A DNA stretch of 64,000 nt from DASYLJ01 sp964432595 (GTDB lineage: Bacteria; Desulfobacterota; Binatia; DP-6), in contig CAYSOF010000003.1 of assembly GCA_964432595.1 (NCBI GenBank), positions 124,001 to 188,000 of the forward strand. Direction: 5' to 3'. The translations under genes and the position numbers were made by a program. Shown piece after piece: positions 45,156-53,156 of the stretch (positions are counted from its first letter, which is position 1; the number at the start of each line of letters is the position of its first letter). Below the pieces are notes generated by a model. The model was not told where the DNA came from, did no database searches, and saw only the letters and a program-made list of their open reading frames with translations.

Positions 45156-46682
45156 GTGATACCCGACGAGCCGGTCCGAGGCCGCACGCCCCCGCCCTGG
45201 TTCCGCGCGCTGGCCGGCATCGAGCGGATGCGGGCGTTCAGCCGCGACCTGCTCCCGTCGCCCCCGCTGTGGCGGCTCCTCGGCATCCGGACCACCCACG
45301 TCGCGGCCGGGACCGTCACGGCCGTCATGCCGGCCAGCGACGCGTGCATCGCCGGCAACGGGCAGCTGGAGATCGCGCCCGTCATGATGACCGCGCTCGA
45401 GGGCGCGAGCGTCACCGCGCTCCCCGGTGGCGTCGATGCCCTGCCCATGCGGTTCACGTTCAAGGCGTTCCGGCCGGCCTGGCCCGGCAAGGGCAACCTC
45501 GTCGCGCGGGCCCGTGTCGTGAACGACAGCAACCTCTACGTCTTCACCGAGGTCCAGGTGGAGGATCCCGACGGACGCCACGTCGCGCAGGGCTCGCTGC
45601 ACTCGCGCGTGCAGGCGGTGGAGCCGGCGCCCCCGGCTCCGCCCGAGACGATCCCGCGCGTCGAGGTGCCCGCCTACGAGACGCCCGATCCCTGGGCGCG
45701 GAGCTTTCCCGTCTCCGCGTTCGCCGAGATCCAGGAGCGCGAGCACGGGCTGGAGACCATGCGAGGCTGCGGGGACGGCCGACATCAGATGCCCGTCTGG
45801 AACACCTGGGGGCTGGGCGTCCAGGAGCTCGAGGAGGGGCGCGGCGTGATGACGATGCCCGCGAGCGAGTGGTACTGCGCCCTCGGCTCCGACGTCTCCG
45901 CCCAGGCGCTGGGCGCGTTCTGCGACATGGCGACCTGGTGCACGGCGCTCAGCCTGCAGCGGGTGGGTTCGTCCGTCGTCGTGCTCGACAGCGCGACGCG
46001 CTTCCTGCTGCCCGTGCGGGCGGACGGGCGCCGTCTCCGAGCCTCCACCGCGACCACCACGATTGCGCCGAGGCAGCTTCTCATCGACGTCCGGGTTCAC
46101 GATGCCGACGCCCGGCTGGTCGCCATGTCCTCCGGGGCAATGGAGCTCATCGATCGGGCGCAGCGCACGCGGCGGCCGGCGCGCGTGGCGCGCCGCATCC
46201 TGGCGACGCTCCTCTTCACCGACATCGTGGACTCGACCGCCCACGCGCAGCGTCTCGGCGACACCGCCTGGCGCCGCCTGCTGGAGCAGCACAACCAGCT
46301 CGTCCGTCGCGAGGTGTCGCGCTGCAACGGCACCGAGGTGACGACGACGGGCGATGGTTTCCTCGTACGCTTCGACGCCCCCGCGCATGCGATCGAGGCG
46401 GCGCAGGCGATCCGCCGGGCGACGACGGGGCTCGGCCTCCGCGTCCGAGCCGGCGTGCACGTCGGCGAGTGTGAGTCCGACGGCGCCGGCCTCACCGGTG
46501 TGGCCGTGCACATCGCCTCGCGCATCCAGGCCGCGGCGGCGCCCGGCGAGATCCTCGTGTCGTCCACGGTGAAGGAGCTGGCCATCGGGTCGACTCACCG
46601 GTTCGTCGACCAGGGCGAGCGGCAGCTCAAGGGCGTGCCCGAGCCATGGCGGCTCTACGCGATCGCCGACGCGCCCGCGTGA
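45156..46682 (+). CDS. Double hot-dog thioesterase fused to a class III adenylate/guanylate cyclase domain
   Basis: 508 residues from GTG 45156. Two hot-dog (PaaI-like) domains come first: residues ~45-150 (VTAVMPASDACIAGNGQLEI ... FTEVQVEDPDGRHVAQGSLH) and ~245-335 (ALGAFCDMATWCTALSLQRV ... ARLVAMSSGAMELI). A class III cyclase domain follows at ~350-505: LLFTDIVDSTAHAQRLGD (metal Asp), GTEVTTTGDGFLVRFD (second metal Asp), RAGVHVGECE, GVAVHIASRIQAAAAPGEIL. Both metal aspartates are present, so it may be active. The fusion suggests acyl-CoA or fatty-acid sensing coupled to a cyclic nucleotide. No signal peptide. Confidence 0.85.
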   Translation: MIPDEPVRGRTPPPWFRALAGIERMRAFSRDLLPSPPLWRLLGIRTTHVAAGTVTAVMPASDACIAGNGQLEIAPVMMTALEGASVTALPGGVDALPMRFTFKAFRPAWPGKGNLVARARVVNDSNLYVFTEVQVEDPDGRHVAQGSLHSRVQAVEPAPPAPPETIPRVEVPAYETPDPWARSFPVSAFAEIQEREHGLETMRGCGDGRHQMPVWNTWGLGVQELEEGRGVMTMPASEWYCALGSDVSAQALGAFCDMATWCTALSLQRVGSSVVVLDSATRFLLPVRADGRRLRASTATTTIAPRQLLIDVRVHDADARLVAMSSGAMELIDRAQRTRRPARVARRILATLLFTDIVDSTAHAQRLGDTAWRRLLEQHNQLVRREVSRCNGTEVTTTGDGFLVRFDAPAHAIEAAQAIRRATTGLGLRVRAGVHVGECESDGAGLTGVAVHIASRIQAAAAPGEILVSSTVKELAIGSTHRFVDQGERQLKGVPEPWRLYAIADAPA

Positions 46683-47109
46683 CCGGCCCGGGGCCCACCT
46701 GCATACGCGCCGCGTTTCGACTGCGTCGATGGGGCCCCCGCGCCGGATCGGCGTCAGTTGCAGCTGACGGTGCAGGAGAAGTGGGAGCCCCAGGGCACGT
46801 CGTAGCGACGCAGACGGTCGACGGTCTCCGACAGGAGATGCCCGACCGCGCACAACGACGCGTGCCGGGGTCGGCGAGCCCCCGCGCCGCGGCCCTGGTA
46901 CGCCGGTCGGCGAGCGGGTGCGCGACCTGCCCACGTCCCGGTCCGAGCGCCGCCGGGTGCACCAGTGTCGCTTCCGACTCGCGCACGAAGTGGAGTGTGG
47001 CGGTGGCCGCCGCAGGTGCGACGACCCGCTGGGCCCCTCGTCGGCCCAGCGCTCGACGGAGGACTCACTGACCCCGAGGGCACGGCGAACTCGGCCGTCG
47101 AAAGGATCC
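46683..47109. other. Non-coding stretch with a truncated 3' gene end
   Basis: No intact gene. On the minus strand 46754-46850 reads HLLSETVDRLRRYDVPWGSH then FSCTVSCN and stop, which looks like the authentic C-terminus of a lost gene, but I do not recognise the family. The remainder up to repeat copy C shows no coding character. Confidence 0.35.
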
Positions 47110-47197
47110 GCGCAAGCCGGGCTCGGGGGGCGACGATCGTGCGAAGGTCCGTCTCTGACGGTTACGTCACCTTCGCAGTGTTCCTTCCTACCGACCG
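47110..47197 (+). repeat. Dispersed structured repeat, copy C, at the ccmB breakpoint
   Basis: Outer arms GCGAAGGT (47141-47148) and ACCTTCGC (47169-47176); inner arms GACG/CGTC (47157-47160/47165-47168), where copy B has GGCG/CGCC: a paired exchange. The right end of the repeat (…ttccttcctaccgaccg) meets the start of the ccmB/ccmC junction repeat at 47197 with no bases between. Confidence 0.75.
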
Positions 47198-47263
47198 AAG
47201 CGCCTCAGTCCCGCACGACATGCTCGAACAGCAGGACGCCCGCGACCACGAACACCACGTCGA
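47197..47263. repeat. Right copy of 67-base ccmB/ccmC junction direct repeat
   Basis: Matches 30077-30143 with three substitutions. Here the bases that correspond to the ccmC start codon are GAGGCGCTTC instead of GATGCGCTTC, so the ccmC beginning is dead while the ccmB end is intact and in use. Confidence 0.85.
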
Positions 47264-47867
47264 ACGCCGCCAGCACGCCCAGCGGATCCCGCGCCGACCC
47301 ACCGCTCAACACCGCCTGCGTCGCCTTCACGCCGCCGATCAGCACCGGCACCAGCAGCGGCAGCAGCAGCACCGGCAGCATCACCTCGCGCGCCCGCGCC
47401 CGCACCGCCACCGCGGCGAACAACGTCGCCAGCGACGCGAACCCGACGTTGCCGAGCAGCAGCACCACGAGCAGCCCCGGCAACGCCGTCAGCACGTCGA
47501 CGTGCAGGAACACCGCGACGAGCGGCACCACCATCGCCTGCATCACACCCAGCAGCACGACGTTGGCGACGAGCTTGCCGAGGTACAGCGCCGCCGGGTC
47601 GATCGGCGACGACAGCACCGCCGCCAGACAGTCGTTCTCGCGCTCGAGCACGAAGCCCCGCTGCACGCCGAGCAGCCCCGTGAACACGAACGACGCCCAC
47701 ACCACCGACGGCGCCAGCATCGGCGCGGCGTCGGGCGGCGGATCGAGCGCGATCGTGAACACCACCACCAGCAGCACGCCGAGCACGACGAACGATGCCA
47801 GCGACTCCTTCGTCCGCCACTCGATGCGCAGGTCCTTCCCGACGACCAGCCACGCGTCGCGGATCAC
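47205..47867 (-). CDS. ccmB: Haem exporter membrane subunit CcmB
   Basis: 220 residues, the standard CcmB length, from GTG 47867 (GTGA overlap with ccmA). Six membrane helices; N-terminal KDLRIEWRTKESLASF and the loop RENDCLAAVLSSPIDPAALYLGK are typical CcmB. It forms the membrane part of the CcmAB ATPase that powers release of holo-CcmE. ccmC should follow directly but is 17 kb away. The last codons lie in the direct repeat. Confidence 0.93.
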   Translation of the reverse strand: MIRDAWLVVGKDLRIEWRTKESLASFVVLGVLLVVVFTIALDPPPDAAPMLAPSVVWASFVFTGLLGVQRGFVLERENDCLAAVLSSPIDPAALYLGKLVANVVLLGVMQAMVVPLVAVFLHVDVLTALPGLLVVLLLGNVGFASLATLFAAVAVRARAREVMLPVLLLPLLVPVLIGGVKATQAVLSGGSARDPLGVLAAFDVVFVVAGVLLFEHVVRD

Positions 47868-48553
47868 GCCACCACCACCGCGTCGTACGCCCGCGCCACC
47901 ACCGTCACCTCGGCCGGCCCCTCCGACGTCCACGCGATCCGCCCGCGATGCAGGATCGCCGTCCGCGTCGCCATCGGCACGACGCGCGCCAGATCGTGCG
48001 TCGTCAGCACGATCGTGTGACCCGCCGACCGCAGGTCGACGAGCAACGCATCGACGGACGCCGCCGCCGCCGGATCGAGCCCGCTGTACGGCTCATCCAA
48101 AAGCAGCAGGTCGGGCCGATGCAGCAGCGCGCGCGCCAACGCCAGCCGCTGGCTCATTCCGCGCGAATACGTGCGCAACGGCCGCCCGGCAGCAGACATC
48201 AGCCCCGCCCACTCCAGCAACTCCGATACACGCGACGACGGCACCCCGTGCAGCGACGCGTGAAAGGTCAGATTCTCGAGACCGGAGAGATCCGCGTAGC
48301 ACCCCGACTCGTGCCCGACGTACCCGACGCGCCGCCGCGCCGAACGCGGATCGACACCGAACAACGACAAAGAACCGGAAGACGGCCGCAGCAGCGTCGC
48401 CAGCACGCGCAGCAGCGTCGTCTTCCCCGCCCCGTTCGACCCGAGCAGGACGACGAGCTCCCCCGCCTCCACACGAAGATCCACCCCGACCAGCACCGGC
48501 GTGCCGGCGTAATTCCGGCGCAGGCCCTCGGCGAGGATCGGCGGGCCGGACAC
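47864..48553 (-). CDS. ccmA: Haem exporter ATP-binding subunit CcmA
   Basis: 229 residues from a GTG start. Walker A GSNGAGKTTLL, signature YSRGMSQRLALARALL (CcmA-type rather than LSGGQ), Walker B LLLLDEPYSGLDP and H-loop THD are intact. It pairs with CcmB. It follows a small tRNA-binding-domain gene by six bases. Confidence 0.93.
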   Translation of the reverse strand: MSGPPILAEGLRRNYAGTPVLVGVDLRVEAGELVVLLGSNGAGKTTLLRVLATLLRPSSGSLSLFGVDPRSARRRVGYVGHESGCYADLSGLENLTFHASLHGVPSSRVSELLEWAGLMSAAGRPLRTYSRGMSQRLALARALLHRPDLLLLDEPYSGLDPAAAASVDALLVDLRSAGHTIVLTTHDLARVVPMATRTAILHRGRIAWTSEGPAEVTVVARAYDAVVVA

Positions 48554-48559
48554 GTCGGG

Positions 48560-48892
48560 TCAGCGGACGGTCGCGCCCGCGGCGATGGGCTTGTCGGGGC
48601 GGAGCACCACCAGCGTCTCCTCGTGCGATGCGGCCAGCAGCATCCCCTGGCTCTCGACGCCCCGGAGCGTCACCGGCTCGAGGTTCGCCACGACCACGAC
48701 CTGCGTGCCCACCAGCGTCGCCGGGTCGTAGTGCTTCTTGATGCCCGCCACGATCTGTCGCTGATCCGGGCGCTGCTCGCTGCCGAGATCGACCTTCAGC
48801 ACGACGAGCCGGTCGGCGTTCGGATGCGGCTCGGCCGACGTCACCGTCGCCACGCGCAGCTCGACGGTCTTGAACTGGTCGATGCTGATCAC
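48560..48892 (-). CDS. tRNA-binding (EMAP/Arc1p-type OB-fold) domain protein, MetG C-terminal-like
   Basis: 110 residues from GTG 48892, GTGA overlap with the gene upstream. DQFKTVELRVATVTSAEPHP, NADRLVVLKVDLG, GTQVVVVANLEPVTLRGVES and QGMLLAAS are the hallmarks of the free-standing tRNA-binding OB fold, like the C-terminal domain of methionyl-tRNA synthetase or CsaA. Its location inside the ccm operon, between the CcmI-like and ccmA genes, is unexplained; it may simply be co-expressed. Confidence 0.88.
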   Translation of the reverse strand: MISIDQFKTVELRVATVTSAEPHPNADRLVVLKVDLGSEQRPDQRQIVAGIKKHYDPATLVGTQVVVVANLEPVTLRGVESQGMLLAASHEETLVVLRPDKPIAAGATVR

Positions 48893-49185
48893 GCCTTCTC
48901 CTCCTTCTCCAACGCCGCCATCGCCTCGAGCGCCTCGTTCTCGAACTTGGCGCGCATCACTGCCAGGTCCTCGTCCGAGACCTTGCCCATCTGATGGTCG
49001 ACCTCGACCTCGCGGATCGACTCGAGCGCGTGCCGCTTCTGCCGCTCCCACTTCTCGCGCGTGCCCGGCAGCTCCTCGGGCTCGATCGGCATCGCCGGAC
49101 GGAAGAGCGGCGCGGCCACGAACACCGCGACCGCCAGCACCAGCACCGCGCCCAGCACGAAGACGGAGATCGAGACCGACGTCAT
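48889..49185 (-). CDS. Small membrane-anchored CcmI-like protein
   Basis: 98 residues: one N-terminal helix (SISVFVLGAVLVLAVAVFVA) and a charged helical tail (REKWERQKRHALESIREVEV, MGKVSDEDLAVMRAKFENEA). The shape and position directly behind ccmH match the first domain of CcmI/CycH, which hands apocytochrome to the ligation complex; the TPR part of full CcmI is missing. Overlaps ccmH by four bases (ATGA). Confidence 0.7.
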   Translation of the reverse strand: MTSVSISVFVLGAVLVLAVAVFVAAPLFRPAMPIEPEELPGTREKWERQKRHALESIREVEVDHQMGKVSDEDLAVMRAKFENEALEAMAALEKEEKA

Positions 49186-49631
49186 TCGAGGTCGTCGAGC
49201 TCGCGCCGCAGGCGGGCCAGGCGTTCACTGTCCGCGGACGCAGGAGGCGGCGGCGCGGCCGGGGCCGCGGCGGTACGACGCCTGATCACCATCGCCAACA
49301 CCCCCGCGCTCACGAGCACCACCGCGAACGGCGTGATCCACGCGAACCAGTTGAAGCCCTTGAACGTCGGCGCCGAGAGCACCTTCTCGCCGTACTTCGA
49401 CGCGAACGCCGCCAGGATCACGTCCTTCGACTCGCCCTTGGCGAGCCGCTCGGCGATCTCCTTCTTCATCGGCTCGCCCGAGCCGCAGTTGAGATGGTTG
49501 CACGAGTGCACCGTGAGCCCGCACCCGCACTGGCAGGTGAGCGACTCCTCGATCTCGAACTGCGTCGGCGCGTCGTCGGCCCGCAGCGGGACGGCGAACG
49601 CCAACAGCAACAGCAGGACGAGGCGACTCAC
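49182..49631 (-). CDS. ccmH: Cytochrome c maturation protein CcmH (delta-type Cys motif)
   Basis: 149 residues, GTG 49631 overlapping the ccmF stop. Signal peptide, then EESLTCQCGCGLTVHSCNHL, followed by KKEIAERLAKGESKDVILAA and YGEKVLSAP, a membrane helix and an Ala/Pro-rich cytoplasmic tail. The usual LRCxxCQ motif is replaced by CQCGC...C, a variant I know from deltaproteobacterial CcmH. The protein keeps apocytochrome cysteines reduced. Confidence 0.9.
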   Translation of the reverse strand: MSRLVLLLLLAFAVPLRADDAPTQFEIEESLTCQCGCGLTVHSCNHLNCGSGEPMKKEIAERLAKGESKDVILAAFASKYGEKVLSAPTFKGFNWFAWITPFAVVLVSAGVLAMVIRRRTAAAPAAPPPPASADSERLARLRRELDDLE

Positions 49632-51616
49632 TCGGCTCGAGCCCGCGCCCCGGCCGGCACGACGACGCGCTCGGTGCGCTCCGCGCCCGCCGGCCACACC
49701 GCCACCGCCGTACCGATCGCCATGATGAGGCCGCCGATCCAGATCCACACGACCAGCGGGTTCACGTAGGCGAGGATCGTCACGAGCTGCGTCTGCGAGT
49801 CGTACGAGCCGAGCACCAGATAGAGGTCTTCCTTCAGCGACACGCGCTGCGCGATCTCCGTCGTCGGCTGCTTCGGCTTCTTGTAGAAGCGCTTCTCCGG
49901 CATCATCGTGCCGATCTGCTCGCCGCCCTTGAAGACGGTCATCACCGCCATCATGCGCGCGACGTGGCCGTCCTCCTGCTGCTGGATGCGCTCGTAGCGC
50001 AGCGTGTAGTCGCCCGCCGTCATCTCCTGGCCGATCTCGAGCGTCTTCTGCTCCTCGATCTGGAACGCGCTCGACGCCGCGACGCCGACGAACACCGCCA
50101 CGACTCCGATGTGGATCAGGTAGCCGCCGTAGCGCCGCCGGTTCTTGCCGACCATGCGCGACAGCGCCTTCGGCGCGCTCTCGTGCAGCAGCGCCTGCCG
50201 TGCGCGCATGCCGCGCCAGAACTCCTGCACGACCGTGGCCGTGGCGAAGACGCCGAACGTGAACGTCATCCACGCGTAGCCGAGCGGCATGCGGAGCGCC
50301 GCGAAGAACACGCCGGCGACTACCGTCACGCCGACGGGCCACGCGAACGCCTTCCACAGGTTCCCCGGCGTCGCGCGACGCCACGAGATGACCGGCCCGA
50401 CGCCCATCAGGAACAGCAGGGCGATGCCGAGCGGCGTGTTCACCTGGTTGAAGAACGGCGGCCCGACGGTGATCTTCACGCCGCGCACCCACTCCGACAG
50501 CACCGGAAACACCGTCCCCCAGAACACCGCGAACGCGATCCCGACCAGCAGCAGGTTGTTGAAGAGGAACGCCGCCTCGCGGCTGAAGAACGACTCGATC
50601 GTCCCCGTCGTGCGCAGCTCGGGCAGCCGGTAGGCCACCAGCGCGCCGACGCTGAGGATGACGGCCAGCAGGAAGCCGATGAAGTACGGCCCGAGGCCCG
50701 ACTGCGTGAACGAATGCACCGACGAGATGACGCCGCTGCGGGTGAGGAACGTGCCGAAGATCGTCAGCGCGAACGTCAGGAGCACCAGGACCATGTTCCA
50801 GACGCGGAGCATGTCCTTCTTCTCCTGGATCATCACCGAGTGCAGGTACGCCGTCGACACGAGCCACGGCATGAACGCCGCGTTCTCCACCGGGTCCCAC
50901 GCCCAGTAGCCACCCCAACCCAGCACCTCGTACGCCCACATCGCGCCGAACAGGTTGCCGAGCGTCAGGAAGAACCACGAGAACAACGCCCACCGCCGCG
51001 TCGTGCGGATCCACGCGTCGCCGAGCCGCCCCGTCATCAGCGCAGCGATCGCGAACGCGAACGGCACCGACGCGCTCACGTAGCCCGTGTAGAGCGACGG
51101 CGGGTGGATCATCATCCAGTAGTTCTGGAGCAGCGGGTTCAGATCGGCGCCCTCGGTGGCGGGCGTCGGCAGCTTCTCGAAGGGGTCGGTGATGAAGGTG
51201 ACGATGCCGAGGAAGAAGACCGTCACCACCATGAGCGTCGCGGTGACCCACGGCATGAGCTCGCGGTTCTTCTGACGGTTCTGGATCTCGACGATGGTCG
51301 TGAACGTGATCAGCATGAACGACCAGAAGAGCAGCGAGCCCTTCTGTCCACCCCAGAGCGCGGCCACGACGTAGTTCGTCGGCAGCGTGCTCGAGCTGTA
51401 GGCGGCGACGTACTCGAGCGAGAAGTCGTGCGTCAGCAGCGCGCGCAGCAGGATGATGACCGCGAGCACCACGAGGCCGAAGCACGCGTAGGTGGCGTGC
51501 TCGCCGGTGCGCACTAGATCAGCTCTGCGTTTTGTCGCGCCGATCACCGAGGCGACGATGGCGGTGACGCCGCAGAGCAGCGCCAGGCAGACGGCCAGCC
51601 GACCGAGGTCGTTCAC
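49628..51616 (-). CDS. ccmF: Cytochrome c haem lyase subunit CcmF
   Basis: 662 residues, full length for CcmF, about 14-15 membrane helices. The WWD haem motif appears as GWGGYWAWDPVENAAFMPWL; HPPSLYTGYVSASVPF and TFLTRSGVISSVHSF are other conserved blocks. A C-terminal periplasmic domain precedes the last helix. CcmF with CcmH ligates haem from CcmE to apocytochromes. GTG start within the ccmE stop (GTGA). Confidence 0.95.
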   Translation of the reverse strand: MNDLGRLAVCLALLCGVTAIVASVIGATKRRADLVRTGEHATYACFGLVVLAVIILLRALLTHDFSLEYVAAYSSSTLPTNYVVAALWGGQKGSLLFWSFMLITFTTIVEIQNRQKNRELMPWVTATLMVVTVFFLGIVTFITDPFEKLPTPATEGADLNPLLQNYWMMIHPPSLYTGYVSASVPFAFAIAALMTGRLGDAWIRTTRRWALFSWFFLTLGNLFGAMWAYEVLGWGGYWAWDPVENAAFMPWLVSTAYLHSVMIQEKKDMLRVWNMVLVLLTFALTIFGTFLTRSGVISSVHSFTQSGLGPYFIGFLLAVILSVGALVAYRLPELRTTGTIESFFSREAAFLFNNLLLVGIAFAVFWGTVFPVLSEWVRGVKITVGPPFFNQVNTPLGIALLFLMGVGPVISWRRATPGNLWKAFAWPVGVTVVAGVFFAALRMPLGYAWMTFTFGVFATATVVQEFWRGMRARQALLHESAPKALSRMVGKNRRRYGGYLIHIGVVAVFVGVAASSAFQIEEQKTLEIGQEMTAGDYTLRYERIQQQEDGHVARMMAVMTVFKGGEQIGTMMPEKRFYKKPKQPTTEIAQRVSLKEDLYLVLGSYDSQTQLVTILAYVNPLVVWIWIGGLIMAIGTAVAVWPAGAERTERVVVPAGARARAE

Positions 51617-52029
51617 GCCGCGGGCTCCCCTTCCTTGCCGCCCTCGGCCTCGTACTTCGACGGGCAGCTCGTCATGATCTGCTTCGCCGTCATCGCGCCC
51701 TCTTTGTAGTGGCCCTCGACGACGACCTCGCGGCCTTCAGCGAACATGTCGGGGAGGATGCCGGTGTACGCGATCTGCACCGGCTCGGTCCCGTCCTTCT
51801 TCGACAGCTCGAAGTCGAGCTTGTTGGTGCGCGCGTCCCACTTCATCGTGTTCGCCCGCACCCAGCCCTTCACGCGCAGGTCCTCGCCGTCGTGATCGTC
51901 ACGCGCGGCCGCGAACTCGTCGATCTCGTAATAGTAGGTCGACGTCGTGCGGATGCCGGCGTACACGAGATACGACACGGCGGCTGCGATGAGCACGGCA
52001 CCGATTATGAAGCGGCGCTGGTTCAGCAT
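51613..52029 (-). CDS. ccmE: Haem chaperone CcmE, CxxxY variant
   Basis: 138 residues. One N-terminal anchor (IIGAVLIAAAVSYLVYAG), then the OB-fold (LRVKGWVRANTMKW, VQIAYTGILPDMFAEGREVV, VEGHYKEG). In the haem attachment segment the usual His of HxxxY is Cys: IMTSCPSKYE. This CxxxY form is known from Desulfovibrio-type and archaeal CcmE. First gene of the remaining ccm operon. No good ribosome site is visible. Confidence 0.93.
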   Translation of the reverse strand: MLNQRRFIIGAVLIAAAVSYLVYAGIRTTSTYYYEIDEFAAARDDHDGEDLRVKGWVRANTMKWDARTNKLDFELSKKDGTEPVQIAYTGILPDMFAEGREVVVEGHYKEGAMTAKQIMTSCPSKYEAEGGKEGEPAA

Positions 52030-52086
52030 GGTCGGGACCCCCGCCGGGCAACGTACTGACGTGGCGTCCCGGGCGCAACTCGGGGG

Positions 52087-52899
52087 CTACTCGTCCAGGG
52101 GGTCCGAGTCGACCGACCCGCCCTTCGCCGGGCCCATCGCGATCCCGCGCTTCGACGCCCGGATGAACCCCAGCAGCTCGAGCACGTCCTCCGTCTGCTC
52201 GACCTCCGCCTCCACCCGCGCCAGCGCCTCGCGCAGGTGTGTCCGGGTTCGGAACAGTATCCGGAAAGCGGTCAGCAGCGCGCGCATGCGCCGTGCATCG
52301 AACCCCGCACGACGGAGCCCGATCCGATTGATGCCCCGCACCGTGTGCGTGCCGTCCATGATGCTGAACGGGGGGACGTCACGGCTGGTGCGCGACAGCC
52401 CGCGCAGGATCGCCAGCCGCCCGATGCGGACGTACTGGTGGACGACGCAGTTGCCGCTGACGAACGCCTGGTCCTCCACGACCGCGTGCCCCGCCACCAG
52501 CGCGCCGCTGCAGATGATCGTCCGATCGCCGACGCGGCAGTTGTGGGCGATGTGGGCGTGGGTCATCAGGTAGTTGTCGTTGCCCACGACCGTCAGCGTG
52601 CCTTCCTGCGTCGCGCGGTGGATCTCGGCGTTTTCGCGGAACACGTTGCGATCGCCGATGCGGAGCCCCGTTGGCACGCCCTTGTAGGCCAGGTCCTGCG
52701 GCTCGTGGCCGATGACCGCGCCCGGGTGGACGACGTTGTCCTCACCGAGCCACGTGTCGCCGGTGAGGAACGCGTGCGGCATGATCCTTGTGCGGGCGCC
52801 CACGCGGACGGGTCCATCGACGACGACGAAGGGGCCGACGTCGGCCGTGGGGTCGATCGTCGCGCGCGGATCGATGATGGCGGTGGGATGGATCGGCAC
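52087..52899 (-). CDS. lpxA: Acyl-[ACP]--UDP-N-acetylglucosamine O-acyltransferase LpxA
   Basis: 270 residues, left-handed beta-helix of hexapeptide repeats (VPIHPTAIIDPRATIDPTAD, ...). LpxA-specific blocks are HPGAVIGHEPQDLAYKG, FRENAEIHRATQEG and NDNYLMTHAHIAHNC (catalytic His region), with a helical C-terminal third. It starts lipid A synthesis, so the cell makes LPS. GTG 52899 lies two bases behind the yacG stop, so translation is coupled. It is not in the usual lpxD-fabZ-lpxA cluster. Confidence 0.9.
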   Translation of the reverse strand: MPIHPTAIIDPRATIDPTADVGPFVVVDGPVRVGARTRIMPHAFLTGDTWLGEDNVVHPGAVIGHEPQDLAYKGVPTGLRIGDRNVFRENAEIHRATQEGTLTVVGNDNYLMTHAHIAHNCRVGDRTIICSGALVAGHAVVEDQAFVSGNCVVHQYVRIGRLAILRGLSRTSRDVPPFSIMDGTHTVRGINRIGLRRAGFDARRMRALLTAFRILFRTRTHLREALARVEAEVEQTEDVLELLGFIRASKRGIAMGPAKGGSVDSDPLDE

Positions 52900-52901
52900 G
52901 G

Positions 52902-53087
52902 TCAGGAGGGCTGGTCTTCGTCGTCTTTGGGCTCGTCGGTGACGATCGACTCGCCCGGGATGCGGTAGCGCTCCTCGACCCACGCGCCCAGATCGAGCAG
53001 ACGGCAGCGCTCCGAGCAGAACGGACGAAACGGATTGTTCGTCCATGCGGTCTCGCGCTTGCAGCCGGGGCATCGAGCGGCGCGCAC
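52902..53087 (-). CDS. yacG: YacG-type zinc-binding DNA gyrase inhibitor family protein
   Basis: 61 residues from GTG 53087: RCPGCKRETAW and NPFRPFCSERCRLLDLGAW give the Cys4 zinc site and the gyrase-inhibitor pattern of YacG, followed by an acidic tail. Full length for the family. Confidence 0.9.
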   Translation of the reverse strand: MRAARCPGCKRETAWTNNPFRPFCSERCRLLDLGAWVEERYRIPGESIVTDEPKDDEDQPS

Positions 53088-53156
53088 GTCCCGACTCTAG
53101 CCACAACGTCGGAGGCCGCCAAGCCTTCGGCCTTGACAGCTCGCCCCGAGGCAGGG

